Assembly: GCF_040496035.1 (NCBI RefSeq)
Contig: NZ_JBEPJZ010000002.1
Coordinates: 744,001 to 808,000 of the forward strand
From: Agromyces sp. SYSU T00194
Lineage (GTDB): Bacteria; Actinomycetota; Actinomycetes; Actinomycetales; Microbacteriaceae
DNA length: 64,000 nucleotides
Direction of reading: 5' to 3'
The notes beneath the pieces were generated by a model. The model was not told where the DNA came from, ran no database searches, and was given only the letters and a program-made list of their open reading frames with translations. Within the stretch, counting starts at the first letter, position 1. The number at the start of each line of letters is the position of its first letter. The position numbers and the translations under genes were made by a program. Positions 42,081 to 56,608 of the stretch are shown here, one piece after another.

Positions 42081-42872
42081 ATGGACGACCAGCCCGTGAT
42101 CACGACGACCTGGGACGGACCGATCGCGACCGTGACGATCGATCGCCCCGCGGCCCTCAACGCCCTCTCGCGGCGCGTGCTCGAGGAGCTCGGGTCGGCG
42201 TTCGACCGGCTCGACGAGGCGGGCACCGACCTGCGCGGCGTCGTGCTGATCGGCGCGGGCGGGCGCGCGTTCGTCGCGGGAGCCGACATCCGCGAGCTGG
42301 CGGACCTCGATGCCGAGGGCGCCGCGGCGATGGGCAGGCTCGGGCACGAGACGGTCGCCCGCATCGAGGCGCTCGGCGCGCCGGTCATCGCGTGCGTCGA
42401 CGGCTACGCGCTCGGTGGCGGACTCGAGCTCGCCCTCGCCTGCGACATGGTCTACGCGTCGGCGCAGGCGAGGTTCGGCCTGCCGGAGGTGTCGCTCGGC
42501 GTCATCCCGGGCTTCGGCGGCACCGTGCGCCTGCCGCGCGCCGTGGGTCTGGCGCGGGCCAAGGAGCTCATCTACTCGGGGCGGACGATCGACGCGGCCG
42601 AGGCCGAGCGCATCGGCCTGGTGTCGCGCGTCGAGGCCGATCGCGAGACGCTGGTCGCCGCGGCCCGTGCGACGCTCGACGAGATCGGCACGCGGTCGCC
42701 GGCCGCGGTGGCGCTGGCGAAGTCGGTGCTGGTCGAGGCCACCGGGCGCCCGACCGACGCCGCGACGACGCTCGAGGTGGACGGGTTCTCGCGCGCCTTC
42801 GGCACCCGGGACATGCGCGAGGGCACGCGCGCGTTCCTCGACAAGCGGAAGCCGGAGTTCACGGGTCGCTGA
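42081..42872 (+). CDS. Enoyl-CoA hydratase/isomerase family protein
   Basis: 263 residues, crotonase fold. The oxyanion-hole region reads GRAFVAGADIREL. The catalytic glutamates are in GGGLELALACD and GLPEVSLGVIPGFGGT, so the hydratase pair is intact. It hydrates trans-2-enoyl-CoA in fatty-acid breakdown, though chain length cannot be inferred. ATG 42081 is preceded by GAGGAG. TACGGT (42040-42045) fits a -10 box with a leader of about 30 nt. Confidence 0.92.
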   Translation: MDDQPVITTTWDGPIATVTIDRPAALNALSRRVLEELGSAFDRLDEAGTDLRGVVLIGAGGRAFVAGADIRELADLDAEGAAAMGRLGHETVARIEALGAPVIACVDGYALGGGLELALACDMVYASAQARFGLPEVSLGVIPGFGGTVRLPRAVGLARAKELIYSGRTIDAAEAERIGLVSRVEADRETLVAAARATLDEIGTRSPAAVALAKSVLVEATGRPTDAATTLEVDGFSRAFGTRDMREGTRAFLDKRKPEFTGR

Positions 42873-42971
42873 CGCGAATCGCCCGGCGCCGCCCGCGAGG
42901 CCGCGAACGGCGCAGGCGCCCGCCGCCCGTCCGCGCGTCGCGTGCGCGCTCGTCGTGCGACGGCGCGGGGG

Positions 42972-43871
42972 TCAGCCGTTGACGTGCGAGGCGAGCCAGG
43001 CGTAGCCGTCGAAACGCGAGCCGTCGGTGTAGTACATCTCGAGGTGCAGGTGCGGTCCGGTGGACTGTCCGGTCGAGCCAACGCGGCCGATCGTCTGTCC
43101 TGCGGTGACGTGCTGGCCGACCGAGACGGAGATCGAACCGGCCTGCATGTGGGCGTAGAGGCTCGTCACGAGGCGTCCGCCGATGTTGTGCTGCACCTCG
43201 ACGTAGTTGCCGAGGCCGCCGCCGCCGGCGGTCGCGGTGACGACCACGCCGTCGGCGATCGAGCCGATGGCCGTGCCCGCGCCCGGGTTGAAGTCGATGC
43301 CGTCGTGGAAGGTCGAGCAGCCGGCGCAGGGCGCGACGCGGTAGCCGAAGCCGTCGCTGATCTTCGAGTGGTTGGGGAACGGCCAGACGACCGTGTCGAC
43401 GTCGGCGAGGGCGGTGACGCCGACGCCGGCGACCGAGGTGTACAGGGGCGGCGGTGCCGCCTCGACGTCGTACGAGCCGGACTCGATCGGCGCGATCTCC
43501 GAGGCGCCGACCACGATGGTCTGCGGGTCCTCGGCGGGCGCCTGGTCGTAGACGCTGGCCGCGTACGCCTGGTCGTCCGAGGAGGTCAGCGCGGCCGCGG
43601 GGAGCGTCGTCGAGACGGCGAGCGCACCCACGAAGAGGAAGCCGAACCCGCTGGTCACCGTGCGCAGTCGTGCCTTCCGCGCGCGGTACTCCTCCAGCGT
43701 GAGCGAACGGCTCGGCCGGGCGCCCCAGGCGTTCCAGGCGACGGAGGCGTCGCGGAGGGCGCGGCGGAGTGCGTCGGGAAGACGCGGGGTGCGCTGCGTG
43801 CTGCGTCCGCGACGGGGGCCGACGGCGCGGCGACGCGGGGCGGCACGGCGGCCGGAGGGGGTACGGGGCAT
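42972..43871 (-). CDS. M23 (LytM-type) cell-wall endopeptidase
   Basis: 299 residues. The very basic N-terminus (1-70) is followed by a hydrophobic export segment (about 74-96) and a linker. The zinc endopeptidase domain starts at WPFPNHSKISDGFGYR. Zinc ligands lie in FHDGIDF (HxxxD) and HLHLEMY (HxH). It should cut peptide cross-links in peptidoglycan outside the membrane. A catalytic LytM core with both motifs suggests an active enzyme, not an EnvC-like activator. The upstream region has two GTTAC repeats 11 bp apart. Confidence 0.9.
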   Translation of the reverse strand: MPRTPSGRRAAPRRRAVGPRRGRSTQRTPRLPDALRRALRDASVAWNAWGARPSRSLTLEEYRARKARLRTVTSGFGFLFVGALAVSTTLPAAALTSSDDQAYAASVYDQAPAEDPQTIVVGASEIAPIESGSYDVEAAPPPLYTSVAGVGVTALADVDTVVWPFPNHSKISDGFGYRVAPCAGCSTFHDGIDFNPGAGTAIGSIADGVVVTATAGGGGLGNYVEVQHNIGGRLVTSLYAHMQAGSISVSVGQHVTAGQTIGRVGSTGQSTGPHLHLEMYYTDGSRFDGYAWLASHVNG

Positions 43872-43895
43872 GTCTGGGGGAACTTACGCGTGAAA

Positions 43896-43915
43896 GTAAC
43901 GGTCTGGTAACGGTC
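43896..43915. promoter_or_regulatory. Direct repeat GTAACGGTC x2, possible response-regulator box
   Basis: GTAACGGTC at 43896-43904 and again at 43907-43915, 11 bp apart, lying 25-44 bp upstream of the M23 gene. Read as GTAAC-N6-GTAAC, it fits the box type reported for MtrA and GlnR in actinobacteria. The assignment is inference. Confidence 0.45.
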
Positions 43916-44055
43916 GTTGGACGACCCGACGTACGTTACGTGACCGAACCTGAAAGAACGCTCGGTATTCGGCGGGCGGATGCCCGCAGGCGGGCGTCGC
44001 CCGACCGCATCCGCTCGCCCCGACCGCGCCCGCGGCCGGGACGCCCCCGTGCGGG

Positions 44056-45960
<1,905 letters not shown>

Positions 45961-46010
45961 GGAGAAGTCCTTGTAAGTATGGGAGAACGCCGGGAAGCCG
46001 ACAGGACAGC

Positions 46011-46698
46011 CTATCGCAGCCCCGTGACCGGGCCTCGCAGGGTGCCGTCGTGGAGCTCCAGCACCCGGTCGGCCCGCTCCACGATCGACGGGTCGTGCGT
46101 CGACAGCAGCACCGCGAGCCCGTCGTCGTGCGCGATCGACGCGATCAGCTCGACCATCGCGGCGGCCGTCGTCGAGTCGAGCTGGCCGGTCGGCTCGTCG
46201 GCGAGCAGGATGCGCGGGCGACCCGCGAGCGAACGCGCGATGCCCACGCGCTGCTGCTGCCCGCCCGACAGCTCCGCGGGGCGCTGCGAGGCGTGGCCGG
46301 CCAGGCCCACCCGGTCGAGCAGCATGCCGACGCGATCGGTGCGCTCGGAGGCATCCGCCCCCTGGATGCGCAGCGGGAGCTCGACGTTCTCCTGCGCCGA
46401 GAGCGCGCCGATCAGTCCGAACGACTGGAACACGAACCCGACCTCGTCGCGGCGGATGCGGTCGAGCTCGGACTCGCCCGCGGTCGTCAGGTCGACGCCA
46501 CCGACGCGCACCGTGCCCGTCGTGGGCGGCTGGATGCCGCCGAGCACGTGCAGCAGCGTCGTCTTGCCCGCACCCGACGGGCCGACGAGCACCACGAACT
46601 CGCCGGGCGAGAGGGTGAGGGATGCGTCGGCCAGCGCGGTCACGTCGCCCGCCGGCGTGCGATGGACGACCGAGATGCCCTCCGCCTCGAGCACGTGC

Positions 46699-46706
<8 letters not shown>
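46011..46706 (-). CDS. ABC transporter ATPase (LolD/MacB type), first of two
   Basis: 231 residues. Walker A GPSGAGKTTLL, signature LSGGQQQRVGIA, Walker B ILLADEPTGQLDS and the His-loop STHD are all intact. The compact length is typical of ATPases paired with FtsX-like permeases. GTG 46706 has GGGAGG upstream and overlaps the preceding gene by 8 bp. Last gene of the four-gene export operon. Confidence 0.9.
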
Positions 46707-47678
<972 letters not shown>

Positions 47679-47682
<4 letters not shown>

Positions 47683-50396
47683 CGGTCCTCCTCGGTTCGG
47701 AGCACGGTGGCGATGGAGGTGGTGCGCGCGGTCACGACGCCGACGACGACCGCGAGGGCGAGCGCTGCGGCGACGGCCGCGACGAGCGCGCCGGTCAGCA
47801 CGGGGTCGACGGCGATGCCCGGCTGCACCGACCCGCCGGTGAACGGTCGCAGGTCGACCGCGACGACGACGAGCCAGGGCAGCACGGCGCCGAGGATCGT
47901 GCCGCCGACGAGCGCGGTCGCGCCGAGCGGTGCGAACTCCCACCCGACGATGCCCCGCGCCTGGCGGCGGTCGAGTCCCATGGTGCGCAGCAGCGCGATG
48001 GTGCGTGAGCGGGCGTCGCGAGAGACGCCCGCGACGAGCAGCACGGCGATCATCGAGAGCACGACGGCGAGGCCGAGGGCCAGGAGCAGCGCGACCCGCA
48101 GCGCGGTCACCGCGGGCGAGCCCTGGATGCGGGTCGTGCGCTCGTCGAGGCGCTCGACGGCGTGCGGGCCGCCGATGGTCTCGGAGACGGCCGCGGCGAC
48201 CGCACCGGCATCCGCACCGTCGGCGACGTCGATCAGCAGCACCTGGGGGAAGAAGCCGAGCGCCGTCACCGCGCGATAGTCCTCGGCGTCGACCAGCAGC
48301 CACTCGGCGGGCGTGTTCTCGCCGGCGATGCGGGCGATCTCGCCGACGACCTCGACCTCGGTGTACGCGACCGTGATGGTGCCCTCGCCCACGGCCTCGA
48401 CGAGCGAGGGCGACGCGAGCGCCTGCACCTGCTCGTCACCGGGCGCGAGGTCGACGAACCGGAAGCCCTCGCCGAGCCCCGACTGCACGGCGGCGAGCCG
48501 CTCGGTCTCGGTCGCCACCACGATCGCGGGCGAGCCGCCGTCGGGCCCGTCGACCGGGGCGCGGTCGCCCACGAGCAGGCCGACGGCGTCCTCGACGCCG
48601 TCGATCGCGCGGATCGCCTCGGTGCGCCCGGCGTCGAAGAACGGGCCCGAGACGCGGATGTCGGCGCCCACCTGCCGCTCGGCCGCCTGCTGCGCGCCGC
48701 CGTCGACGGTCGCGAGCACGAGCGACGAGAACACCGCGACCGCGACGGCCACGAGCATCGCGAGCACGGCGGTCGTGCCGGCGGCGGGGTCGCGCAGGGT
48801 TCGTGCGGCGCCGACGAGCGCGACGACGCCCCGGCCGCGGGTGGCGCGCCGCAGCACGGCCGCGATGGGCAGCGGATGCAACCGAACGACGATGAGCGCC
48901 AGCGCGACGGTCGCGAGCAGCGGCGCCGCCACGACCAGCGGGTCGACGCCGCCCGTCGACGGGCCGATGCCGCGCACCACGAGCAGGGTGACCGCGATCG
49001 CCGCGACGAGCAGCACGGCGCCCTCGATGATGCGCCGCGCCCGACCGCGCACCGGCGCATCGAGGTCGGCGCGGCCGGGTGCGAGCGACGCGGGGCGCAG
49101 CGCACCCGCGAGCGCGACGGCGGGCACGAAGCCGACGAGCGCCGCGATCGCGGTGCCGAGCCGGCCGGCGTCGGTCGGCACCGTGACGACCGCGGCCGCG
49201 GCCGCGACGACGGCGACCGGCACGCCGAGGATGAGCCCCTCCAGCGCGAGCAGGCGGCGCAGCAGCCCGATCGGTGCGCCGCGCGCGGCGAGCAGGGCGA
49301 GGTCGCCGCGGCGGCGACGCACGACGAGCGACGCGGCGAGCACGACCAGCGCGACGCTCACCGCGATCGGGCCGACCGCCGCGACCGTGAGGATCGCGCT
49401 GGCGGAGTGCGAGCGGGCGACCGCCGTGGCGAGCACGTCGACGACCGTGCTGGAGAATCGCATGCGCGCATCGCCGCTCTCATCCATGCGCTCGGACTGC
49501 GCCGTCGCGCCGCGCATCGCGGCGAGCAGCTCCGTCGGGTCCTGCTCGGCCGCGGCATCGGCGTCGAGCGGTATCCACGCGGTGGTCTGCGGCTGGTAGT
49601 GCAGTCGGCCGGGCAGCTCGTGCCAGCCGGCGGCGTCGACGAACGCGGCCGCGGTGGCGCTCGGGCGACGGTTGCCGTCGTCGAAGATCGCCGCCTCGAG
49701 CGGGTTGGGCAGGTGCTGCCAGCGGTCGGCGTCGGGGTCGACCGCCTCGACGAGGCCCACGAGCCGCACGGGCTCGCCGGGCGGGTCGTTCGGGCCGAGG
49801 TTCCCCGGCATCGTGCGCAGCTCGCCCAGCGGCCACGCCATCGTCTCCGCGGCGTCGCGGGCCAGCACGATCTCGAGCTCGCCGGCGCCGTCGTAGGTCG
49901 CCGGCCACTCCCCCTCGACGAGCTCGAGCTCGCTGCGCATGCGCACGTCGGCGAGCAGCTGCACGACGCCGGTCGGGGCGGTGGCGGGCAACTCCTCGGG
50001 CTCGGCGACGATCGGCACCTCGTAGACGGCGAACTCCGGATCGCCGAGCAGCGGCGCGAGCGCGGGGTCGACGCCGGACACGACCTCGGCCAGCCGTTCG
50101 CCGAACGCGCCGAACGCGGCATCCGCCCCCTCGTCCCAGCCCTCGACGACTGCGGGGTCGGTGGCGGCGCCGGGCAGCGGGTCGACGAGCATGCGGCCGG
50201 TGAGGTCGCGGCCGGTCGGCGCGACCTGGTCGACCTGGTAGGCGACCTCATCGCGGATCACGCCCGCCAGCGCGCGCGGCGCGGCGGCGACCACGAACGC
50301 GACGAGCGCCGTGAGCGCCACGATCACGAGCGCCGCGCTGCGGGGCGTGGCGAAGCGGCGGCGGGTCAGCCGCGCGATGCCCGGGGACCTCGTCAT
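47679..50396 (-). CDS. FtsX-like ABC permease, large, second of two
   Basis: 905 residues. One helix near the N-terminus (about 17-38) is followed by a ~300-residue extracytoplasmic region. Helices resume at about 345-520, with a second outer domain and four C-terminal helices. This is two MacB-PCD/FtsX units in one chain. The C-terminal FtsX core has the SRTIALLRTMGLDRRQARGIV coupling motif that contacts the ATPase. Exporters of this type move lipids, lipoproteins or antimicrobial peptides; substrate unknown. Both ends overlap neighbours by ATGA. Confidence 0.87.
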
Positions 50397-53122
50397 TCGT
50401 CCTCCCGGAGCACGGGGGCGAGCGCGGCGGGGGCGCGCACGGTCGCGGCGATCAGGATGCTCGCTGCCAGCAGCGCGCCGACCGCGGCGGCGAGCACCAG
50501 CGGGTCGAGGTCGAGCACGACGGGGAACGTGTCGGGCAGGTCGACGTACGCCCCGCGCACGAGCGCGGGAACGACGACCCACGCCGTCGCGAGGCCCGCG
50601 GCGACGCCACCGACGGCGCCCAGCACGAGGGTGGAGACCTCCTCGAGCGTGCGCACGCGGGCCGCGCCTCGACGACCGAGGCCGAGCACGGCGAGCACGG
50701 CGAGCTCGCGCGTGTCCTGCCGCGTGCGGGTGCGCCGCAGCACGAGCACGACGAGGGCGAGCACGGTCGCGGCGGCGGCCGCGAGCACGAAGGCGATCGC
50801 GGTGCGCTCTGCGTCGGCTGCCGCGAGGGGGTCGGCGGCGTCGACGGATGCCGCGGGGAACGCCTCCTCGACCGCGAGCGCGACCTCCGCTGCATCCGTC
50901 GTGCCGAACCAGACCTCGGTCGGCTCGAGCGGCACCGCTGCCGAGAGCGACGCGGTGACCAGGTCGGTCAGGATGCCCTGTCCGTCGGGAGCGCCGGGCA
51001 GCAGCGGGATGACGTCGACGACCTCGAAGTCGATCGTGGCGTTCATGGTGGGGATGCGCAGCGAGAGCTCGTCGCCGGTCTCGGCGCCCATCGCGGCGGC
51101 GACCTGCTCGGTGAACACCGCGGGCACGCGCGTCGGCGCACCGGCGGGGACTGCACGCACCGCCTCGGTCGAGGGGCCGGAGGGCGACGGCACACCCACC
51201 CGGATGCCGTCGCCGTACGCCTGGATCGACCCGTCGCCGCCGGGTGCGAGCTCGAGCGCGGTGAGATCGACCGGCTGCCCGTCCGCGCGTACGACGAGGT
51301 CGACCGGCGCGCCAGCAGGAGCCCCGATCCCGTACTCCTCGGCGTGGCCCACGCGCAGCTCCACGATCGTCCACGGGCCGCCTGCAGGCAGTTCGAGCTC
51401 GGTCGTCGAATCCATGAGCCGCTCGAACGAGACCAGTTGGTTGCCGTCGTCGTCGGCGCCGAGCTCCACGATCTCCACGTTGGTCGCCGCGAGCTGCGCG
51501 AAGCGTCCCTCGGCGTCGGCGAGGATGAAGCCCGCGGTCATGGCGGGCGGCGGGCCGGGGAACGTGGTGCCGTCGGACTGCTGGTACTCCCCCTCGGGCA
51601 CGTGCAGCTCGACCGTGAACGACCGGGTGCCGTCCGGGAGGGCGACGCCCGCGGGGCCGTCGCCGCCCTGGCCCAGCGCCTCCGCAAGGGCCTGGGGGTC
51701 GATCGTGCCGTCGGCGTCGGCGAGCACGTCGCCGAGCTGTGCCGCCTGCACGGGCAGTACGGGGATGGTGCCGTCGCTCCCCCGCACCTCGAGCGGGCGC
51801 ACCGCCATGGCCGCGTCGGCGCCGGCGACGTCGGCGACGTCGCCCGCGGCCACGCCGTCAGGCAGCTCGACGCGCACGTCGGCGCCGACCCGCACGTCCT
51901 CGGGTGCCTGGCCGAGCGCCTCGATGCTGCCGCGGTAGGCGACCGCGAGCGTCACCGCGCCCGCGGCGAGCACGACGACCGCGATGGTGACCGCGTGTCG
52001 TGCGGGCCGTCGAGAGGCGAGACGCAGCGGGGTCACGGGGCTTGCACCGCGGCCTCCGGCGAACGCGGCCGCGACCGCGCGTGCGACCGGGGCGGCCACC
52101 GCGACCGCGACCAGGCCCGCGAGCGCGAGCACGAGCGCCGGCGCGATCGCGACGATGGGGTCGACGCCTCGGGAGCCGTCGCCGCGCACGACCACCGCGC
52201 TGCCCGCCTGCACGAACTGCCAGACGGCGACGCCCGTGACGATCGCCACGAGCACCGCGGCGCCGATCAGGGCCGTGCCGTCGGCCCGCGCCGACGTGCG
52301 GTCGGCGCCGCGGAACGTGCCGATCACCACCGCGGCGACGGCGACGAGGACGACGGCTGCGGCCGCGGCGACCGCCGGCCAGACGCCGATGACGACCCCG
52401 CCCGCGACCGCCGCCACGACGGTGCCACCCACAGCGCCGGCGAGTGCTCCGAGCGTCGCGACCACCGTCGCCTCCGACGCGGCGATGCCGATGAGCCGAC
52501 GGCGCGACGCGCCCCGTGCACGCTGGAGGCGCGTCTCGGTGGTGCGCACCCGCACGACCTCGAGCGCCACCGCAGCGACGGCGACCGCGGCGACGAGCCC
52601 CGTGATGCCGACGGCCACTGCGGTCGGGCCGCGCCGCGACTCCAGGCCCGGCAGCAGCTCGAGGAGCGTGCGGCGCAGGCCGCCGGAGACCTGCACCTGC
52701 GGCCCGCCCGCATCGGCCACGGCGTCGTCGAGGTCGCCGAGTCCTGCGGCGAGGGCCGCTGCAGCGTCGGCCGTGAAGCGCACGGGGTCGGGCGTCAGCA
52801 CGATGGTTCGGCCGTCGACCTCGATCGCGAGGCCACCCGGCGCGCCGAGCGCGCCGAGCGCGTCACGCACCGCGGGTACGGCGTTGGCAGGCTCGCCAGT
52901 CTCGGGGCGCACGACCACGCGATCGCCGTCGCCCGGCGCCGCGGCGACGGCCGCCAGCGCGGCACGCGATTCCACGACGGCGATCGCGCCGACGAGCCCC
53001 GCGAGGGTCGCCGCTGCGACCGCGGTCGTGACCGCGAGCGCGACGAGCACGGGCAGGGCGGCGCGGGCGCGCGCCAGGAGGAACCGCGCGTTCCCGCGCC
53101 CCTGAGTACTCGGCCCCGTCAC
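50393..53122 (-). CDS. FtsX-like ABC permease, large, first of two
   Basis: 909 residues, the same overall architecture as the next gene: N-terminal helix (about 22-50), outer domain, a block of helices (about 165-390), a second outer domain and C-terminal helices with TRELAVLAVLGLGRRGAARVRTLEE as the coupling motif. It is exceptionally Ala/Val-rich. GTG 53122 is the likely start and begins the four-gene operon, 20 bp downstream of the oligopeptide ATPase stop. The resemblance to its neighbour suggests an ancient duplication and a heterodimeric permease. Confidence 0.87.
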   Translation of the reverse strand: MTGPSTQGRGNARFLLARARAALPVLVALAVTTAVAAATLAGLVGAIAVVESRAALAAVAAAPGDGDRVVVRPETGEPANAVPAVRDALGALGAPGGLAIEVDGRTIVLTPDPVRFTADAAAALAAGLGDLDDAVADAGGPQVQVSGGLRRTLLELLPGLESRRGPTAVAVGITGLVAAVAVAAVALEVVRVRTTETRLQRARGASRRRLIGIAASEATVVATLGALAGAVGGTVVAAVAGGVVIGVWPAVAAAAAVVLVAVAAVVIGTFRGADRTSARADGTALIGAAVLVAIVTGVAVWQFVQAGSAVVVRGDGSRGVDPIVAIAPALVLALAGLVAVAVAAPVARAVAAAFAGGRGASPVTPLRLASRRPARHAVTIAVVVLAAGAVTLAVAYRGSIEALGQAPEDVRVGADVRVELPDGVAAGDVADVAGADAAMAVRPLEVRGSDGTIPVLPVQAAQLGDVLADADGTIDPQALAEALGQGGDGPAGVALPDGTRSFTVELHVPEGEYQQSDGTTFPGPPPAMTAGFILADAEGRFAQLAATNVEIVELGADDDGNQLVSFERLMDSTTELELPAGGPWTIVELRVGHAEEYGIGAPAGAPVDLVVRADGQPVDLTALELAPGGDGSIQAYGDGIRVGVPSPSGPSTEAVRAVPAGAPTRVPAVFTEQVAAAMGAETGDELSLRIPTMNATIDFEVVDVIPLLPGAPDGQGILTDLVTASLSAAVPLEPTEVWFGTTDAAEVALAVEEAFPAASVDAADPLAAADAERTAIAFVLAAAAATVLALVVLVLRRTRTRQDTRELAVLAVLGLGRRGAARVRTLEEVSTLVLGAVGGVAAGLATAWVVVPALVRGAYVDLPDTFPVVLDLDPLVLAAAVGALLAASILIAATVRAPAALAPVLREDE

Positions 53123-53141
53123 GTCCGGATCGTGGGTGCGC

Positions 53142-54812
<1,671 letters not shown>

Positions 54813-54850
54813 TGGAGGTGGCCTTTCGGGGTGGTTCCCGTCGCGTCTGC

Positions 54851-54862
54851 GACGATGGTGTG
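54851..54862 (+). promoter_or_regulatory. Possible leaderless promoter of the PH-domain gene
   Basis: GACGAT (54851-54856), six bases, GTG 54863. A weaker hexamer but the same spacing. Confidence 0.35.
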
Positions 54863-55459
54863 GTGTCCGAGGTACATGTCTTCCGCCCCCGGTTCGGTCG
54901 ATGGCTCGCGGGAGCCGTCTTCGTCGCGTGCGGGGTGGGCTTCGTCGCGGCGTTCATGGGCGCGCCCGGCGACCTGTTCGCCTACACGCCCATGCTCGCC
55001 CTGCTCGCCTTCGCCGCGTGGGCGGCCTACTGGCGCCCCTCGGTGCGCATCGACGACGAGGGCGTCGAGGTGGCGAACGTGTTCCGCACCACCCGCGTGC
55101 CGTGGGGCCAGATCCGTCGCATCGACACGCGCTACGCGCTGATGCTCGAGACGACCCACGGTCGCCTCAGCGCCTGGGCGGCGCCGGCGCCCGGCCGCTA
55201 CTCGCTGCTCTTCGCGCAGCGCGAGCACGGCACCCACCTGCCGGAGTCGAGCTACGTCGCCGGAACGGTGCGCCCGGGCGACCTCGTCTCGAGCGACTCG
55301 GGTGCCGCGGCGTACCTGGTGCGCCGCCGCTGGGAGGAACTGCGCGACAGCGACCGGTTGGTCGACGACGGCAGCCCCCGCGACGTGCGCTGGCACGTCG
55401 CGACGATCGCGGGATTCGCGGTGCTGATCCTCGCGACCGTGCTCGGCGTCGTGGTCTAG
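54863..55459 (+). CDS. PH-domain membrane protein inside the importer operon (opposite strand)
   Basis: 198 residues. Two hydrophobic helices (about 14-34 and 38-55), a compact beta domain with VRIDDEGVEVANVFRTTRVPWGQIRRIDTRYALMLET (bacterial PH-like pattern), and a last helix (about 178-197). Proteins of this build are small membrane-attached PH proteins of unknown role in actinobacteria. It lies on the plus strand between minus-strand importer genes, and its 3' end comes within 11 bp of the permease 3' end. It must interrupt cotranscription or be read through in antisense. Confidence 0.75.
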   Translation: MSEVHVFRPRFGRWLAGAVFVACGVGFVAAFMGAPGDLFAYTPMLALLAFAAWAAYWRPSVRIDDEGVEVANVFRTTRVPWGQIRRIDTRYALMLETTHGRLSAWAAPAPGRYSLLFAQREHGTHLPESSYVAGTVRPGDLVSSDSGAAAYLVRRRWEELRDSDRLVDDGSPRDVRWHVATIAGFAVLILATVLGVVV

Positions 55460-55470
55460 CAGCATCGCCA

Positions 55471-56607
55471 TCACCGGTCTTCGGTCGCCGACCCGCCGGG
55501 GGCCACGGCACCGGTGCGGTCCGCACCGCGCTGTGCCCACCACCGGCGCAGCTCCGACATCGGCCCGTTGAAGTTCGGCACGCGCTTCTGGCGCGGGTCG
55601 AAGGCGTCGCGGAGGCCGTCGCCCACGAAGTTGATGCACAGGGCGATGATGATGATGAAGATGCCCGGCCACCAGAACAGCCACGGTCGCGTGTTGAACG
55701 CGCCCTGGTACTGGTTGATCAGCTGGCCCAGCGAGATGTCGGGGGTGGTGATGCCGAAGCCGAGGAAGCTCAGCGACACCTCGATGAGGATCGCGGCGCT
55801 CATCAGCAGCGTCGAGTTCACCACGATCACGCCGACGGTGTTCGGCAGGATGTGCGTGAAGATGATGCGGCGATCGCTCGCGCCCGCCACGCGGGCCGCA
55901 TCGACGAACTCGCGCTCGCGCAGGGCGAGGAACTCGGCGCGCACGAGACGGGCGAGGCCCGTCCAGGCGATCGCGCCGAGCAGCACGCCGATCGTGATCG
56001 CGTTGCCACCGAAGGTGCGGGCCAGCACGGCACCGAGCACCAGGATCGGGATGATGATGATCACGTCGGTGAACCGCATCAGCAGCGAGTCGATGCGACC
56101 GCGGTAGAAGCCCGAGATCGCGCCGATCACGACACCGATGACGGTGGCGATGATGCCGGCGAGGAAGACGACCAGCAGCGACTGCTGCGTGCCGCGCATG
56201 ACGCGGGCGAACATGTCCTTGCCGAGGTCGTCCTGGCCGAACGGGTGCTCGCCGAACGAGAAGGGCCACACCGTCAGGGTCGGCTGACCACTGTTCACGA
56301 TCGGGTAGCGGCTCCACCAGTCCTTGTCCCACCAGCCCGCGATGCGGAACCCGTCGATGCCGAGCGTGCCCGTCGTGTTGTTCACGGCGTACTCACCGGA
56401 ACCTCCGACCACGGTGCCGACGGAGCTGAAGGCCAGCAGGACGACGAACCCGAAGACGACGAGCGAGACGACCGCGCCGCGGTGCTGGAAGAAGCGACGG
56501 CGCACGATGGCGCCCTGGCTGAGGCCCGCGATCTCGCGCTGCTCGATCGTGAGCTCGTTGCCGCGCGACTCGTCGGGGGCCTGGGTGGTGTTCGTGGGGT
56601 CGGTCAT
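55471..56607 (-). CDS. Oligopeptide ABC importer permease, DppC type
   Basis: 378 residues. A polar N-terminus and one helix (about 44-66) lead into an extracytoplasmic loop with HPFGQDDLGKDMFARVM, the DppC signature. The permease core follows, with the ATPase-contact loop EFVDAARVAGASDRRIIFTHILPN. The C-terminus ends DGLRDAFDPRQK as usual. ATG 56607 begins one base after the DppB-type stop, so it is tightly coupled. A single outer insertion of ~50 residues (IDGFRIAGWWDKDWWSRYP) is longer than in E. coli DppC. Confidence 0.92.
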   Translation of the reverse strand: MTDPTNTTQAPDESRGNELTIEQREIAGLSQGAIVRRRFFQHRGAVVSLVVFGFVVLLAFSSVGTVVGGSGEYAVNNTTGTLGIDGFRIAGWWDKDWWSRYPIVNSGQPTLTVWPFSFGEHPFGQDDLGKDMFARVMRGTQQSLLVVFLAGIIATVIGVVIGAISGFYRGRIDSLLMRFTDVIIIIPILVLGAVLARTFGGNAITIGVLLGAIAWTGLARLVRAEFLALREREFVDAARVAGASDRRIIFTHILPNTVGVIVVNSTLLMSAAILIEVSLSFLGFGITTPDISLGQLINQYQGAFNTRPWLFWWPGIFIIIIALCINFVGDGLRDAFDPRQKRVPNFNGPMSELRRWWAQRGADRTGAVAPGGSATEDR

Positions 56608-56608
56608 G

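Noticed and set aside
43872..44055. Cyclic-di-AMP (ydaO-type) riboswitch upstream of the M23 peptidase
   Set aside because: Such riboswitches precede cell-wall enzymes in other actinobacteria, but the conserved riboswitch sequence blocks are not seen here, and the gap is short.
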